Source: Hyphomicrobiales bacterium
GTDB lineage: Bacteria > Pseudomonadota > Alphaproteobacteria > Rhizobiales > NORP267
NCBI GenBank assembly: GCA_030688605.1
Contig: JAUYJB010000066.1
Span: 28,522-92,521, forward strand
Direction: 5' to 3'
DNA: 64,000 bases
Part shown: positions 25,979 to 34,815 of the stretch, in pieces
Layout: every line of letters begins with the position of its first letter
Numbering within the stretch: the stretch's first letter is position 1
Position numbers and translations under genes: made by a program
Notes under the pieces: model-generated
The model's database searches: none
What the model was told of the DNA's origin: nothing
The model's input: the letters and a program-made list of their open reading frames with translations, nothing else

Positions 25979-27076
25979 TCAGGGACGCTGCGAGGCCTCC
26001 AGTTCCCGGAGATTTTCAGACATCGGCCCGGCAGGACGTACATCGCGCCGCAAAGTGGCGAAAAAGGCGGCGCCGGGCAACGTCACGACAATGCTTATGA
26101 TCCCGAGCATCACCGACGCGGACAGGGCCGCGGCCTCCGGAATGCCCAGTTGCGCGAACGCCGTCACCATCGCCAGTTCGCGAACCCCCCATCCGCCGAG
26201 CGAGATCGGCAGGGTTGCGGCGACCAGCACCAGCGGCATCAGCGCCGCAACCTCGACAAAGCTCGCTTTGGCGCCGAAGGCCAGCATCAACAGGAATACC
26301 GTGAAGATGATGTTGACGTGGCTCGCCAGGCTGAAAAATGAGACCGACGCCAAGGCTTTCGGGTGAACCAGAAACATCCGCAAATGTTGAATTGGCAAAG
26401 CGGCAAACCGCCATGCACGCCGCGAAAGGGCTCTTACAAAATTCGTCTTGAACGCGATCGACAGGATGAGGATCGGGAGAAATATAATAAGCGATCCAAG
26501 TACGAATAGATTTGCTTCCGGCATCGCAAAGGAGCGCCGCAACATGAAATAACCGAAAATCGCAAGCATTAAGAGGATCAGCAGCATAACAATGCGGTCG
26601 ATAAAGACGCTCATTACCCCCTTGCTGAGGGAGCACCCGTCGCGGCGCACCAGCCATACGCGGATCACGTCGGCGCCGATGCTGGCCGGCAGAACCTGAT
26701 TGAAGAAATGCGCAACGTAGATGATTTGCAGAAGGCGCCCGAAGCCGACCTGCATCAACATGGCGCGCAACAGCTCCCACCACCTGATCGTCGCCAGAAG
26801 CGGCTGCAAGGCGAGCGCCAGAATCGCCGCCAGGATCAGGCCGGGGTCGGCGCCGCCGATCGTCTGGACCAGCGTGTCCTGTTCGATCTTGGTGCCCAAA
26901 TAGGCAAGGGCCGCCAGGGACGTGAGGATTTTTGCGCCGAGGCCAATGAATTTGGAGGCGCCCCTGCGCCCGGGCTGATCCCGATGCTGCATCATTCGTG
27001 TGGCTGTGCTTACCAGCGAAGCTATTCGGGGTGAAGCCGGACCGACCGGCGACATGTCCGCGCCCGCATTTCCCAT
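25979..27076 (-). CDS. flippase-like protein (LPG synthase TM / UPF0104 family)
   Basis: A 365-residue membrane protein with about eight helices. It carries the conserved motifs of the lysylphosphatidylglycerol-synthase transmembrane family: QVLPASIGADVIRVWLV in the middle and PISLGGWGVRELAMVTAF near the C-terminus. Members move or modify lipids and lipid-linked sugars; several lie in glycan clusters as here. The start is not secure: ATGs at 26995 and 26992 are alternatives, and none has a visible ribosome site. The extra 27 residues at the N-terminus are polar. The gene diverges from the second YfhO-like gene across an AT-rich promoter region (27121-27160). Confidence 0.8.
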   Translation of the reverse strand: MGNAGADMSPVGPASPRIASLVSTATRMMQHRDQPGRRGASKFIGLGAKILTSLAALAYLGTKIEQDTLVQTIGGADPGLILAAILALALQPLLATIRWWELLRAMLMQVGFGRLLQIIYVAHFFNQVLPASIGADVIRVWLVRRDGCSLSKGVMSVFIDRIVMLLILLMLAIFGYFMLRRSFAMPEANLFVLGSLIIFLPILILSIAFKTNFVRALSRRAWRFAALPIQHLRMFLVHPKALASVSFFSLASHVNIIFTVFLLMLAFGAKASFVEVAALMPLVLVAATLPISLGGWGVRELAMVTAFAQLGIPEAAALSASVMLGIISIVVTLPGAAFFATLRRDVRPAGPMSENLRELEASQRP

Positions 27077-27337
27077 CGCCGGAGATCGAAGGACGGCCGG
27101 GACGGCGAGTCCGGTTCATAATAGACACCCGCCCGTCTATTTGACAATAAATAAGTTTTAATTACACGTTTGGCGTGCAGTCCGGTGACCATTGGCTCTC
27201 CAGTGTGCCTATGGATTGAATTAGTGCAAAAAGAAACTTGCGCCTGGTTCGAGAAATTGCTGCGGCCTGAGCCCTTGGCCTGGCGCGCTGCAATATGGAT
27301 TGAATTTGCCGCAAAAATATTGAACCGGAGAAGCGAT

Positions 27338-29695
27338 ATGTTTTATGCGGCGGTTTCGGAAGAATCAAAAAGGCATATCGTCTGCTACATTGACTATTTG
27401 TCGGCCTTCCTCATCGTCGCGTCGGCCGCCTATTTTGCGATTTCCGAATATCCAGGCACGGTCTATCTGCCCCGGGACGGAAGATTCAGTCTGTGGCTGG
27501 TTCTCGCTCATATCGATTGGTCCACGCCATTTCAATCGACGACGCTGAATCCCTTTCAAGGCATGGGCAGCATGCTGATTCCCGTCAATCCCTGGTTCCA
27601 TCCGCCCGCCTGGCTGTTTCTTCTGGATTTGCCGTTGCACGCGCAAATCGTCTGGTCGGGAATGCTTTATTGGGGGGAAGTCTTTCTTTCGGCGCTCTTG
27701 TTGGCGCGCGCTCTGGGTCTTGCTGCGCCGCGGGCCTTCTTCGCCGCCCTGGTGACGAGCTGGATCGTGTTCCCGCCGTTCAATTTCGTCTTCGGACTTC
27801 CCGGGATCGTGGCCTCTTCGGCGTTCCAGGCGCAAACCTTGGCGGTCGGCAATGCGATGCTGTCGCTGTTCGTCAGGCTGGGACCCAAACCGGCGCGATC
27901 TCCTTGGCCCTATGGCGGGGCATCGCGAAATCTCCTTCTCATTTTCGGCATCCTCGCCTGTTTGGCGCTTCTGTTTCTGGCGGCTCCGTTCTGGAACGCC
28001 GGCTTTCTCATCGGTGATCTGGTCTTTTTCGCCATCGTCTTTTTGACCTCGGCCGACTTGCAGACGGTGGTCTGGCGCATCATGGCCGGCTTGGCATCGC
28101 TGGCCGTTGCGTTCATCGTCGATCTGCCCGGTTTCCTCCTCAGCTTCATGAAGCGCTCCGCCCGTTTCGCCGGCGGTGCGGAAACCGGCCTTTTCGACTA
28201 TCTGGCAATCGACTTCACCACGCCCGTGGGGCCGGACGTCCTCGACCGGCTCCTGCATTCGTTCAAGGCCTGGGGGCTCCTGGTGCCGCGCTCTCATGCC
28301 ATTGGTCTGACCGGCTCGACCTGGATCCAGATCGCACTGATCGCCGGCGCCGCAACCATGGCGCTCTGCGCGACCGGCCTCATGCGGCGCCTTGCCATTT
28401 CATTCGGCGTCATCTGGACCGGGCTCCTTTGCTATTGGAGCCTGGTGATCCTCGGCTTCATGAAGGCCCCGCCCTTCGCGCCGCAATATTTCTATCTTCC
28501 GCTATTGCCCCTCTGGGCCATCGTCCTCCTGTCGCTCGTGGGCCGGCCCTTGCTCATCGCCAGGCGGCTTGCCGCGCGAACCGGTCTGAAGAGCTGGCTG
28601 CACGGGGTTGCGGGGACCGCCCCGGCCGGGAACCCGCCGCGACTTGGTTTCCTGTCGGTTCTGGCGGTCTATTTCGCCCTCACCATGACCCATTTCGACC
28701 TCTGGCCCACCCTCACCCGAAACCTCTCGGGCGGCGACGGCGCCAGCCATCGTATCTGGCCCTATGCCGCGCCGATGAGAACCGAGTTCATCTCCATCCT
28801 GGAACGGGAGATTTCGCTGCGTCCGGGCGACCGGTTCCGCGGCTCGCTGGCGGTCGTCGCCGGGACGCCGGGAGGACAGATCCGCAAGATGCTGGGCGTG
28901 GGGGACGACGAGCCGGCGCCGCCTTCCTACTACGACAGCGTCGAGGGCGTCGTGCGCGCCCACCACGGCAACTCGCTGTTGTTCGACGACCGGTGGCTGT
29001 TCCGGATTCCGGGCTTGGTTGAATATGGACAAGCCATCGATCGCGCGCTGATGGCGGTGGCCACGGAGCTCCTGGCGCCGGCGTTCGAATCGCGGGAGGC
29101 GCATTTCGCCCGCGTCAAGGCGCTGAATGTCGATCTTCTGCGCGCCATGGGCGTCCGGTTCGTCGTCACCGACCTGCCGAGGGAGTCCCATGCAGAGACG
29201 GTCAGCGCGACATTCGTCTCGCCCCAGGGGCTCAGGCTCGACCTTCTCGAGCTCAATCAGCCCAATCTCGGAGATTTCTCGCCGACCGACGTCGAAATCG
29301 TCGATGACGCCGACGCGATCCTCGGCGAGATGCGAAAGGACGCGGCAGGCCTCGCCCGGCGCGCCTTCGTCCAGGTCAAGGACCTGCCGCCCTTGTCGCG
29401 CGCCGGCGACGCGGAATTCCGCTTCATCAGGGGCGGCGCCGCGATCAGGGCAAAGAGCGCCGGGACGGCCGCGCTTCTGCTGCCGCTGAGATATTCCAAG
29501 TGCCTGAAGATACGCGATCATCTGGAACAGAACGGTGCCTTGCGAAGGCCCCGGCTGGTCCGCGCCAATCTGATCCACAGCCTGTTGGTGTTCGACCGCC
29601 GGGCCGACCTCAGCATCATGTGGGACTTCGGGCTGACCGGCGACACGAAGTGCATGGCCGCGGACGTGGAGGCGTTCGACGCTCTTGGCCTCTAG
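27338..29695 (+). CDS. large YfhO-like membrane protein, second copy
   Basis: A 785-residue paralogue of the 849-residue protein at 22370, with about 12 helices and a soluble C-terminal part bearing LRAMGVRFVVTDLP, the same YfhO-like motif. The ends also match (LLLPLRYSKCLKI, RPRLVRANL, DFGLTGD). The ATG at 27338 has GGAG eight bases upstream; the longer frame from 27170 adds a region with no domain-like sequence. The AT-rich region before it contains a TTGACA hexamer at 27141-27146 and an ATAGAC/GTCTAT hairpin at 27121-27140. The two copies flank the flippase and coupled small membrane genes, which suggests one functional locus. Confidence 0.72.
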   Translation: MFYAAVSEESKRHIVCYIDYLSAFLIVASAAYFAISEYPGTVYLPRDGRFSLWLVLAHIDWSTPFQSTTLNPFQGMGSMLIPVNPWFHPPAWLFLLDLPLHAQIVWSGMLYWGEVFLSALLLARALGLAAPRAFFAALVTSWIVFPPFNFVFGLPGIVASSAFQAQTLAVGNAMLSLFVRLGPKPARSPWPYGGASRNLLLIFGILACLALLFLAAPFWNAGFLIGDLVFFAIVFLTSADLQTVVWRIMAGLASLAVAFIVDLPGFLLSFMKRSARFAGGAETGLFDYLAIDFTTPVGPDVLDRLLHSFKAWGLLVPRSHAIGLTGSTWIQIALIAGAATMALCATGLMRRLAISFGVIWTGLLCYWSLVILGFMKAPPFAPQYFYLPLLPLWAIVLLSLVGRPLLIARRLAARTGLKSWLHGVAGTAPAGNPPRLGFLSVLAVYFALTMTHFDLWPTLTRNLSGGDGASHRIWPYAAPMRTEFISILEREISLRPGDRFRGSLAVVAGTPGGQIRKMLGVGDDEPAPPSYYDSVEGVVRAHHGNSLLFDDRWLFRIPGLVEYGQAIDRALMAVATELLAPAFESREAHFARVKALNVDLLRAMGVRFVVTDLPRESHAETVSATFVSPQGLRLDLLELNQPNLGDFSPTDVEIVDDADAILGEMRKDAAGLARRAFVQVKDLPPLSRAGDAEFRFIRGGAAIRAKSAGTAALLLPLRYSKCLKIRDHLEQNGALRRPRLVRANLIHSLLVFDRRADLSIMWDFGLTGDTKCMAADVEAFDALGL

Positions 29696-30081
29696 CCCGG
29701 ACTTCTCACACCCTCACGAGGCGTCATCGCCCTCGGGCGGTGCCGGTCCGGCAGGAGAGAAGTCCGAAAGGCGTAGCCTTTCCTACGGTTGAGGACTTCG
29801 ACGAACCGGAAGGCCCGCCCGGGCCGACCCGGAGGGCGGGGCGCATTTGCCGACAGGCTGTGTCAAAGCATTTGACCGTAGCCCCACTACGCTCGGCATG
29901 CTTTTCCTGGCCTGTCGACAAATTCGCCTCCGTGACGCCCATGACGGTGTGAGAATTCCGGGCTAGGGCGCCGCGGGCAAATTGACGTGCGTCAAGGCCA
30001 AAACCGCCCTTTTCCAATAGACAAGATAGGACCCATTCGAGCCGTCGGCAGACGGCGCACATCGGAACAGGGGTCATCTCA
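29696..30081. other. gene-free stretch before the hibernation factor
   Basis: No gene is supported. The stretch from about 29700 to 29960 reads like a dispersed intergenic repeat rather than coding DNA. The right end contains the FNR box at 29982-29995 and the ribosome site CAGGGG for the gene at 30082. Confidence 0.5.
29982..29995. promoter_or_regulatory. FNR/NarR-type box, perfect
   Basis: TTGACgtgcGTCAA, a perfect palindrome centred 93 bases upstream of the hibernation-factor ATG at 30082. Confidence 0.7.
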
Positions 30082-30651
30082 ATGCAGATGGAACCACAGA
30101 TCAGTTTCAAGGGCTTCGAGCCCTCGCACATGCTGCGCCAGCGCGTGCTCGATCGGATCGACCGGCTGGAGCAGTTTCACGACCGCATCACCTCCTGCCG
30201 CGTGGTCATAGAGGCGCCGCACCACCACGGCCGCCTGGGCAAGCTCTATCACGTGCGCGTCGACATCACCGTTCCCCAAGGCGAAATCGTGATCAATCGC
30301 GAGCCGGAACTGAACCATGCCCACGAGGACGCCGATGTCGCCGTGCGCGATGCCTTCGACGCCGCCCAGCGCCGGCTCGAGGACCATGTGCGCAAGCTCG
30401 GCGGCGTCCGCGTCAAGGAACATCCGATCAAGACCCACGGGAAAGTCGTGCGCGTCTTCGCCGAGGAGGGCTACGGCTTCATCTTGACCGAGGACGGGCG
30501 CGAGTTCTTCTTCGAGCAGGACAGCGTCACCGGCGACGATTGGACCATCCTCGATGTCGACTCCAAAGTCAGGTTCAGGGAGATGTCGGGCGACGCCGGC
30601 CCCTATGCGGTGGCGGTCAGCGTGATCAAAGGCGGCGAAAGCGCCGAGTGA
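30082..30651 (+). CDS. ribosome hibernation factor fused to a cold-shock domain
   Basis: A 189-residue two-domain protein. Residues 1-110 match the HPF/RaiA family (ISFKGFEPSHMLRQRVLDRI, then YHVRVDITVPQG, and HEDADVAVRDAFDAAQRRLE), which sits in the decoding centre of idle ribosomes. Residues 118-185 form a cold-shock OB fold: THGKVVRVFAEEGYGFIL with RNP1 GYGFI, and REFFFEQDSV as RNP2. This replaces the dimerisation domain of long HPF. Proteins of this fused type are known in alpha- and betaproteobacteria, often in hypoxia regulons. The perfect FNR box upstream supports control by low oxygen. The start is supported by CAGGGG eight bases before the ATG. Confidence 0.85.
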   Translation: MQMEPQISFKGFEPSHMLRQRVLDRIDRLEQFHDRITSCRVVIEAPHHHGRLGKLYHVRVDITVPQGEIVINREPELNHAHEDADVAVRDAFDAAQRRLEDHVRKLGGVRVKEHPIKTHGKVVRVFAEEGYGFILTEDGREFFFEQDSVTGDDWTILDVDSKVRFREMSGDAGPYAVAVSVIKGGESAE

Positions 30652-30890
30652 TCCCACGCAGTTGGACCATGACGATTTCAGGTCGCCGTGCACCCCACTC
30701 TTCCTCCCTCCTTGTGGGGGAGGAAGGAAAATCAATGCCTTGGCGGCGCGCATGCGACGCCAAGCGGTAGATTTTCCAGGAGGGGGGTGCCGCCTGCCCC
30801 CCCTCTTGCAAAATTCAAGGGTTAGCCTCGCTACGCTCGGCTAACACCTTGATTTTGCTTTCTCCCCCGCCAAGGGGGAGAAGAGGTTTT
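30652..30890. repeat. palindrome-dense intergenic region
   Basis: Five inverted repeats are packed into this gap: TTCCTCC/GGAGGAA (30701-30725); a nested pair GAAAATC/GATTTTC with CTTGGCG/CGCCAAG inside (30727-30776); GGAGGGGGG/CCCCCCCTC (30780-30804); a long CAAAAT...TTAGCC/GGCTAA...ATTTTG palindrome (30809-30857); and CTCCCCC/GGGGGAG (30862-30880). The last and the leading ATTTCAGGTCG motif recur at 31670-31718, so dispersed repeats are likely. Confidence 0.6.
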
Positions 30891-31619
30891 TCACCGGCGC
30901 ACCTCGATATCGTTGACGACCTTGTCGACGCCGAAGATGTACCAGGCGTCGCGCTCGGCCATGTCGCGCTCCGACTCTGTCGGCACCAGCCCGGTCAGCC
31001 GCACCGTGGTGTGCCGCACGCCGACCCTGATCTGGCTCGCCTCGACGAAGGGATCCTTCTTGAGCGCGATCTTCACCGCCTCCTCGATGCGGATCGGCCC
31101 ATCCTCCTCCGGCGGCTCGACCGCCAGGCCGTTGATCACGTCGCGGCTGCCCGGCACCCACCAGGCCAAGAGACCCGCGAGCCGCTTGCTGGCAAGGCCC
31201 GGCACCTGGCCGTTGAGGGTGACGACGCCGTCGTCGACCTCGGTCTCGATCCGGCCCAGGAGACGGTCCGGAACGTCGCGCACCATTTCGAGCCGCTCGC
31301 CCTTGCGCTCGACGATCTCCAGGGCGGCGAAATTGGGCTCCTGCTGGAAAGCCTTGCGCAGATGGTCGCGGATCTCCGCGTCCGCCATGCGGACCTTCGG
31401 CTCGACGCGCAGGCGGTCGAGAACGCCCGTCACTTCCGGCAGCGCCGCGACGCGTTCCAGCGCCAGCTTCTTCGCCGCGACGCTTCGAACCTCGCCCTCG
31501 ATCAAGAGCGCGCCCTCACCGTCGATGTCGAGCCGCTGCGGCGAGAAAGTGGGCCCGAGGCGCGGCTCGCTGCGCAGGGCGGCGCGCACCTTGTCCAGAA
31601 TCTTGGCCTTGTCCGTCAT
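30891..31619 (-). CDS. BON-domain protein
   Basis: A 242-residue protein of three BON (bacterial OsmY and nodulation) domains, at about 5-75, 78-150 and 165-240. Each has the pattern of a short helix, then a strand with a glycine-rich turn and a G-x-V motif (LLIEGEVRS, VVTLNGQVPG, TVRLTGLVPT). No signal peptide is seen, so it is probably cytoplasmic or not exported by Sec. BON proteins bind lipid or glycan interfaces and are often induced by osmotic or oxygen stress. GAGGAG lies upstream of the ATG. It converges with the hibernation factor and is separated from it by the palindrome-dense gap. Confidence 0.85.
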   Translation of the reverse strand: MTDKAKILDKVRAALRSEPRLGPTFSPQRLDIDGEGALLIEGEVRSVAAKKLALERVAALPEVTGVLDRLRVEPKVRMADAEIRDHLRKAFQQEPNFAALEIVERKGERLEMVRDVPDRLLGRIETEVDDGVVTLNGQVPGLASKRLAGLLAWWVPGSRDVINGLAVEPPEEDGPIRIEEAVKIALKKDPFVEASQIRVGVRHTTVRLTGLVPTESERDMAERDAWYIFGVDKVVNDIEVRR

Positions 31620-31689
31620 CGCTCAACTCGCTCCTCGTTGACCCATTCCCCGCGCCTTCCTAGAGCATGATCATTTCAGGTCGACCCAT

Positions 31690-31720
31690 AAATATCCCTC
31701 CTCCCCCGCCAGGGGGAGAA
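31690..31720. repeat. second copy of the CTCCCCC/GGGGGAG repeat
   Basis: CTCCCCC (31701-31707) pairs with GGGGGAG (31712-31718), as at 30862-30880, and is preceded by the ATTTCAGGTCGACC motif shared with 30674. Two diverged copies of one intergenic repeat flank the BON gene. Confidence 0.5.
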
Positions 31721-31780
31721 GGGTATCATGGTGTCCGCCCTTCTATCCTTCTATCCGGGTCAACCTTATCTCATCCCGCC

Positions 31781-32323
31781 CTAATCGACGTGGAGGAACG
31801 GGAACCGGGCAAGCTCGTCCCTCGTCCAGAGGGAAAGCCCGGCCCGATTGCCGACCGTCTCGATGTCGATCACCATGTCGGGGTCCTCGAAGGAGACGCG
31901 GCCCGGATGCCCCGCTTCGCCAAGCCGCTCCAGCAGCGCCGTGTCGAGCGCGCGCTCGGCTTCCGGCGAGAGGATGCGGCCCCTGAAGCCGCGCCGGTGA
32001 AGCCGGATATAGAAGCTCTTGTCGGCGAGCCGGTCGGCCCAGCCGAGGATGACTTTCTCGGCCTTTTCCGCAAAATCCTCCGGCGAGGCGTAGTCGAATG
32101 TGGCGTGAGCCGGGACGATGCGGGAGATATCGTTGAGATAGCCGGGCGACTCCTCGACCAATCGGCACACCGCCTCGGTAAAGGCGGCGACGTCCGCCAC
32201 CTTCATCACCAGCACGTTGAAATAGTCGGTGGTGTCGACGCGGCCGAAATCGGACATCAGGCGCTTGGCGAGGCGAAAGCCCCGCTCGTCGTAAACCGTC
32301 ACGACCACGTTCCAGTCCCACAT
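31781..32323 (-). CDS. THUMP-like hypothetical protein
   Basis: A 180-residue soluble protein with the start WDWNVVVTVYDERGFRLAKRLMSDFG and RIVPAHATFDYASPEDF, then GWADRLADKSFYIRLHRRGFRG, which resembles the THUMP RNA-binding fold (COG1818-like proteins). The C-terminus TVGNRAGLSLWTRDELARFPFLHVD is also shared by such proteins. No methyltransferase or other catalytic domain follows, so the role is unclear. The ATG at 32323 is chosen, since residues before it in the longer frame are not domain-like and overlap the SGNH gene. It is the last gene of the leftward set that begins with the zinc-finger and cytochrome genes. Confidence 0.6.
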   Translation of the reverse strand: MWDWNVVVTVYDERGFRLAKRLMSDFGRVDTTDYFNVLVMKVADVAAFTEAVCRLVEESPGYLNDISRIVPAHATFDYASPEDFAEKAEKVILGWADRLADKSFYIRLHRRGFRGRILSPEAERALDTALLERLGEAGHPGRVSFEDPDMVIDIETVGNRAGLSLWTRDELARFPFLHVD

Positions 32324-32349
32324 CGTTGAGGCCCGCCTGTTCGGCGCTT

Positions 32350-33291
32350 TCACTCCCGCGTCAGGATCGCCTTGAGACGCTCGTCGAAGAACCGGGTCAG
32401 GCCGGTCCGGTTCAAATGGTCGGTGTCGAAATAAAGGCCGGGCTCGTCCATGGTCAGGGAAAAGTCGCGGAACAGGGCCTGGCGCATGGCGGGCAGGCCG
32501 AGGAGCCGCCGATCGAACGCCTCCTCGTCCGGAAGCTGTTCATAGAAGCGCGCCGGCACCGGCATCTTGACGATGACGACGCCGATTCCCTGCCGGTGGG
32601 CCAGGTCGAGGAGGCTTGCAAACGTTTGCAGATAGCGAGCGACGGCGGCCGGGTCGGGGGCGACGTCGGGATAGAGATAGGCAATGCGCTTTTCGGTCGC
32701 GGCGGCGGAGGGGCGGTGGACGCGCTCGAACTGCCCCTCCCCTTCCCAGACATCGCGCTTGAATCGGTCGCGGTTGTTGATCTTGGAAAAGCCGGTCAGA
32801 TAGTCGAGCACGGCGCGCGGGTCGACGCCCTCCTTGAAGCTGTAACCGGCCATCCGCCAAGCGATCTCCGGGCGGAACGGCGTGCGGGCCAGGAGCTTCG
32901 CATCGGCAAATCGGTCTTCGTTCCAGGCTGGCGACGCGAAAGCGAAGGAATCGAGCACATAGAGCAGATTTGCGGTGCGGCGGCGGCTCAAGAACTGCTC
33001 GAAGACGAAGCGGTTATAGAGCGGCCCGGTGCCCGGCGAGGCGAGATTGAGGATCTTCAATCCCGTTTCCTGTTCCATGTGCGCGTTGAAATCGGCGAAA
33101 TCGAGCGGCATGGCGTGCGAGGCGCCGAGGATCACCCAGTCATAGGCGTCGTGCTCGGCGGTCTCGATCTTGAAGAACGGGTTGGTGTCGCCGGTGCGGT
33201 ACAAGAGCCGCTCCGACGCATAATAGGCCGCCGCATAGACGAGAACACCGATGGCAGCGAAGATAAGGGCTGTTCTGAAAAGGGTTTTCAT
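32350..33291 (-). CDS. SGNH/DltD-like envelope protein
   Basis: A 313-residue protein with an N-terminal membrane anchor (residues 5-25) and a periplasmic domain. The motif WVILGASHAMPLDFADFN matches the GxSH/GAS(N/H) block of the SGNH-like partners of MBOAT acyltransferases (AlgX/AlgJ and DltD families), and HLNRTGLTRFFDERL holds the C-terminal catalytic-like histidine (DTDHLN). It lies 12 bases after the MBOAT gene. The two probably act together to transfer an acyl group from a membrane carrier to an envelope polymer. The substrate is unknown. Confidence 0.78.
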   Translation of the reverse strand: MKTLFRTALIFAAIGVLVYAAAYYASERLLYRTGDTNPFFKIETAEHDAYDWVILGASHAMPLDFADFNAHMEQETGLKILNLASPGTGPLYNRFVFEQFLSRRRTANLLYVLDSFAFASPAWNEDRFADAKLLARTPFRPEIAWRMAGYSFKEGVDPRAVLDYLTGFSKINNRDRFKRDVWEGEGQFERVHRPSAAATEKRIAYLYPDVAPDPAAVARYLQTFASLLDLAHRQGIGVVIVKMPVPARFYEQLPDEEAFDRRLLGLPAMRQALFRDFSLTMDEPGLYFDTDHLNRTGLTRFFDERLKAILTRE

Positions 33292-33303
33292 CGCCGCGCG
33301 CCT

Positions 33304-34776
33304 TCAGAACTGCATGTAGATGAATTCGCGCGCCTGCCAGCGGCCAAGCGCCAACAGGGCCAAGATGCCGGCGTAATAGGCGCCCCAGCGCACGGCCACC
33401 GGGGCTGCTGCGAGCCGCCGCCAGATCGAGCGCCGCTCGTCGAGCACCTCGACGAAGACGAGGAAGGCGATCAGACCGAAGCCGAGATAGTGCTCGGCGG
33501 TGAACGGGTAGCGCGGGATCAGGCCCGGCATCTGCGCTAACCCGCCGGCGATCTTCCGCAGGATCAGCACCGCCTCGCTGACCGAGCCGGCGCGGAAGAA
33601 GACCCAGGCGATGGCGATCAGATGGAAGGTCACCAGCACCTGGAGAACCAGAACCGGCGTGCCGGCGGCAAGCCGCGGCAGGCGCTCGGCAAGCCAATGG
33701 CGAACCGGCGCGGTGGCAAGCCCGATCCACTGGTAGACGCCGTTCAGCGCCCCCCAGACCACGAACGTCCACCCCACCCCATAGCCGAGGCCGGCATGCC
33801 ACAGCCCGCTGACCACGAAGACGGTCATCAGGTTTGCATATTGCCGGATGCGGCCGGCCCTGCCGCCGCCGAGCGGGAAGTAGAGATAGTCGCGGAACCA
33901 GCGGCCGAGCGAGATGTGCCAGCGGCTGCCCCAGAACTCGGCGGTGCTGCGCGACAGATAGGGGCGGCGGAAGTTTTCCATCAGCGTCAAGCCGAAGAGA
34001 AGCGCCACGCCGATGGCGATGTCGGTGTAGCCGGAAAAGTCGCAATAGATCTGGAAGGCGAAGAAATAGACGGCGACCAGCAGCTCGATCGGCGAAGCGT
34101 AGGCGGCGATCGAAAAGGCGCGGTCGACGAGCGGCGCCAGATTGTCGGCGATGACGACCTTCTTGAACAGCCCCCATACGATGAGCTGGGCGCCGGCGAC
34201 GATCTGCTCCGGGTGCGCCCTCAGGCCCTCGCCGAGCTGCGGCAGGAAGGTCGTGGCGCGTTCGATGGGACCGGCCAGGATCTTGGGGAAGAAGGCCGTA
34301 TAGAGCGCGACGTGGCCGCCATGGCGCTGCGGCTTCAGCCGGCCGACATAGACGTCGATCAGATAGCTCGCGGCGGAAAAGGCGTAGAAGGAAAAGCCGA
34401 CCGGCGCGGTGACGCCGAGCCGCGGCAAGGCGAAGGGCGCCTCGCCCGCCAGCAATGCGGCGCCGGCGCGCTCAACCTCGCCTGCGACAAAGTCATAGAA
34501 TTTGAAGATGATCAGCAGGCCGAGCACGACGAGGAGCCCCGCCGACAGAAGCGCCGTCCGGACCGGACGGCGCTCGGCGCGCCCGATGCCCCAGCCGCAG
34601 ACATAGATGACGAGCGTGACGCCGGCGAGATAGAGCGCGCCAGTCGGCTCGAAGCTCGCATAGAAGACGTAGCTTGCGACCAGCAGCCAAGCCCAGCGGC
34701 GGCCCGCCGGCAATGCCGCGTGGACCGCCAGAACGAGCGGCAGGAAGAGGAAGAAGCCGAGCGAATTGAACAGCAT
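33304..34776 (-). CDS. MBOAT-family O-acyltransferase
   Basis: A 490-residue membrane protein with 11-12 helices and the MBOAT hallmarks of the AlgI/DltB group: EFWGSRWHISLGRWFRDYLYFPLGG, and VFVVSGLWHAGLGYG with the catalytic histidine. The N-terminal region also fits AlgI (MLFNSLGFFLFLPLV). These enzymes move acyl, mostly acetyl, groups across the inner membrane onto glycans or teichoic acids. The downstream SGNH protein is the usual partner. AGGG lies upstream of the ATG. Gene order here (two cytochromes, MBOAT, SGNH) is unusual for a polysaccharide O-acetylation locus since no polymerase or glycosyltransferase genes adjoin. Confidence 0.85.
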   Translation of the reverse strand: MLFNSLGFFLFLPLVLAVHAALPAGRRWAWLLVASYVFYASFEPTGALYLAGVTLVIYVCGWGIGRAERRPVRTALLSAGLLVVLGLLIIFKFYDFVAGEVERAGAALLAGEAPFALPRLGVTAPVGFSFYAFSAASYLIDVYVGRLKPQRHGGHVALYTAFFPKILAGPIERATTFLPQLGEGLRAHPEQIVAGAQLIVWGLFKKVVIADNLAPLVDRAFSIAAYASPIELLVAVYFFAFQIYCDFSGYTDIAIGVALLFGLTLMENFRRPYLSRSTAEFWGSRWHISLGRWFRDYLYFPLGGGRAGRIRQYANLMTVFVVSGLWHAGLGYGVGWTFVVWGALNGVYQWIGLATAPVRHWLAERLPRLAAGTPVLVLQVLVTFHLIAIAWVFFRAGSVSEAVLILRKIAGGLAQMPGLIPRYPFTAEHYLGFGLIAFLVFVEVLDERRSIWRRLAAAPVAVRWGAYYAGILALLALGRWQAREFIYMQF

Positions 34777-34815
34777 CGGACCCTGCCGCCAAGATATTGG
34801 GCCGGACCGAGCCCT

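Noticed and set aside
27141..27180. A sigma70-type promoter with TTGACA and a -10 before the second YfhO-like gene
   Set aside because: TTGACA is present but no good -10 hexamer at 16-18 bases; recorded only in the gene entry.
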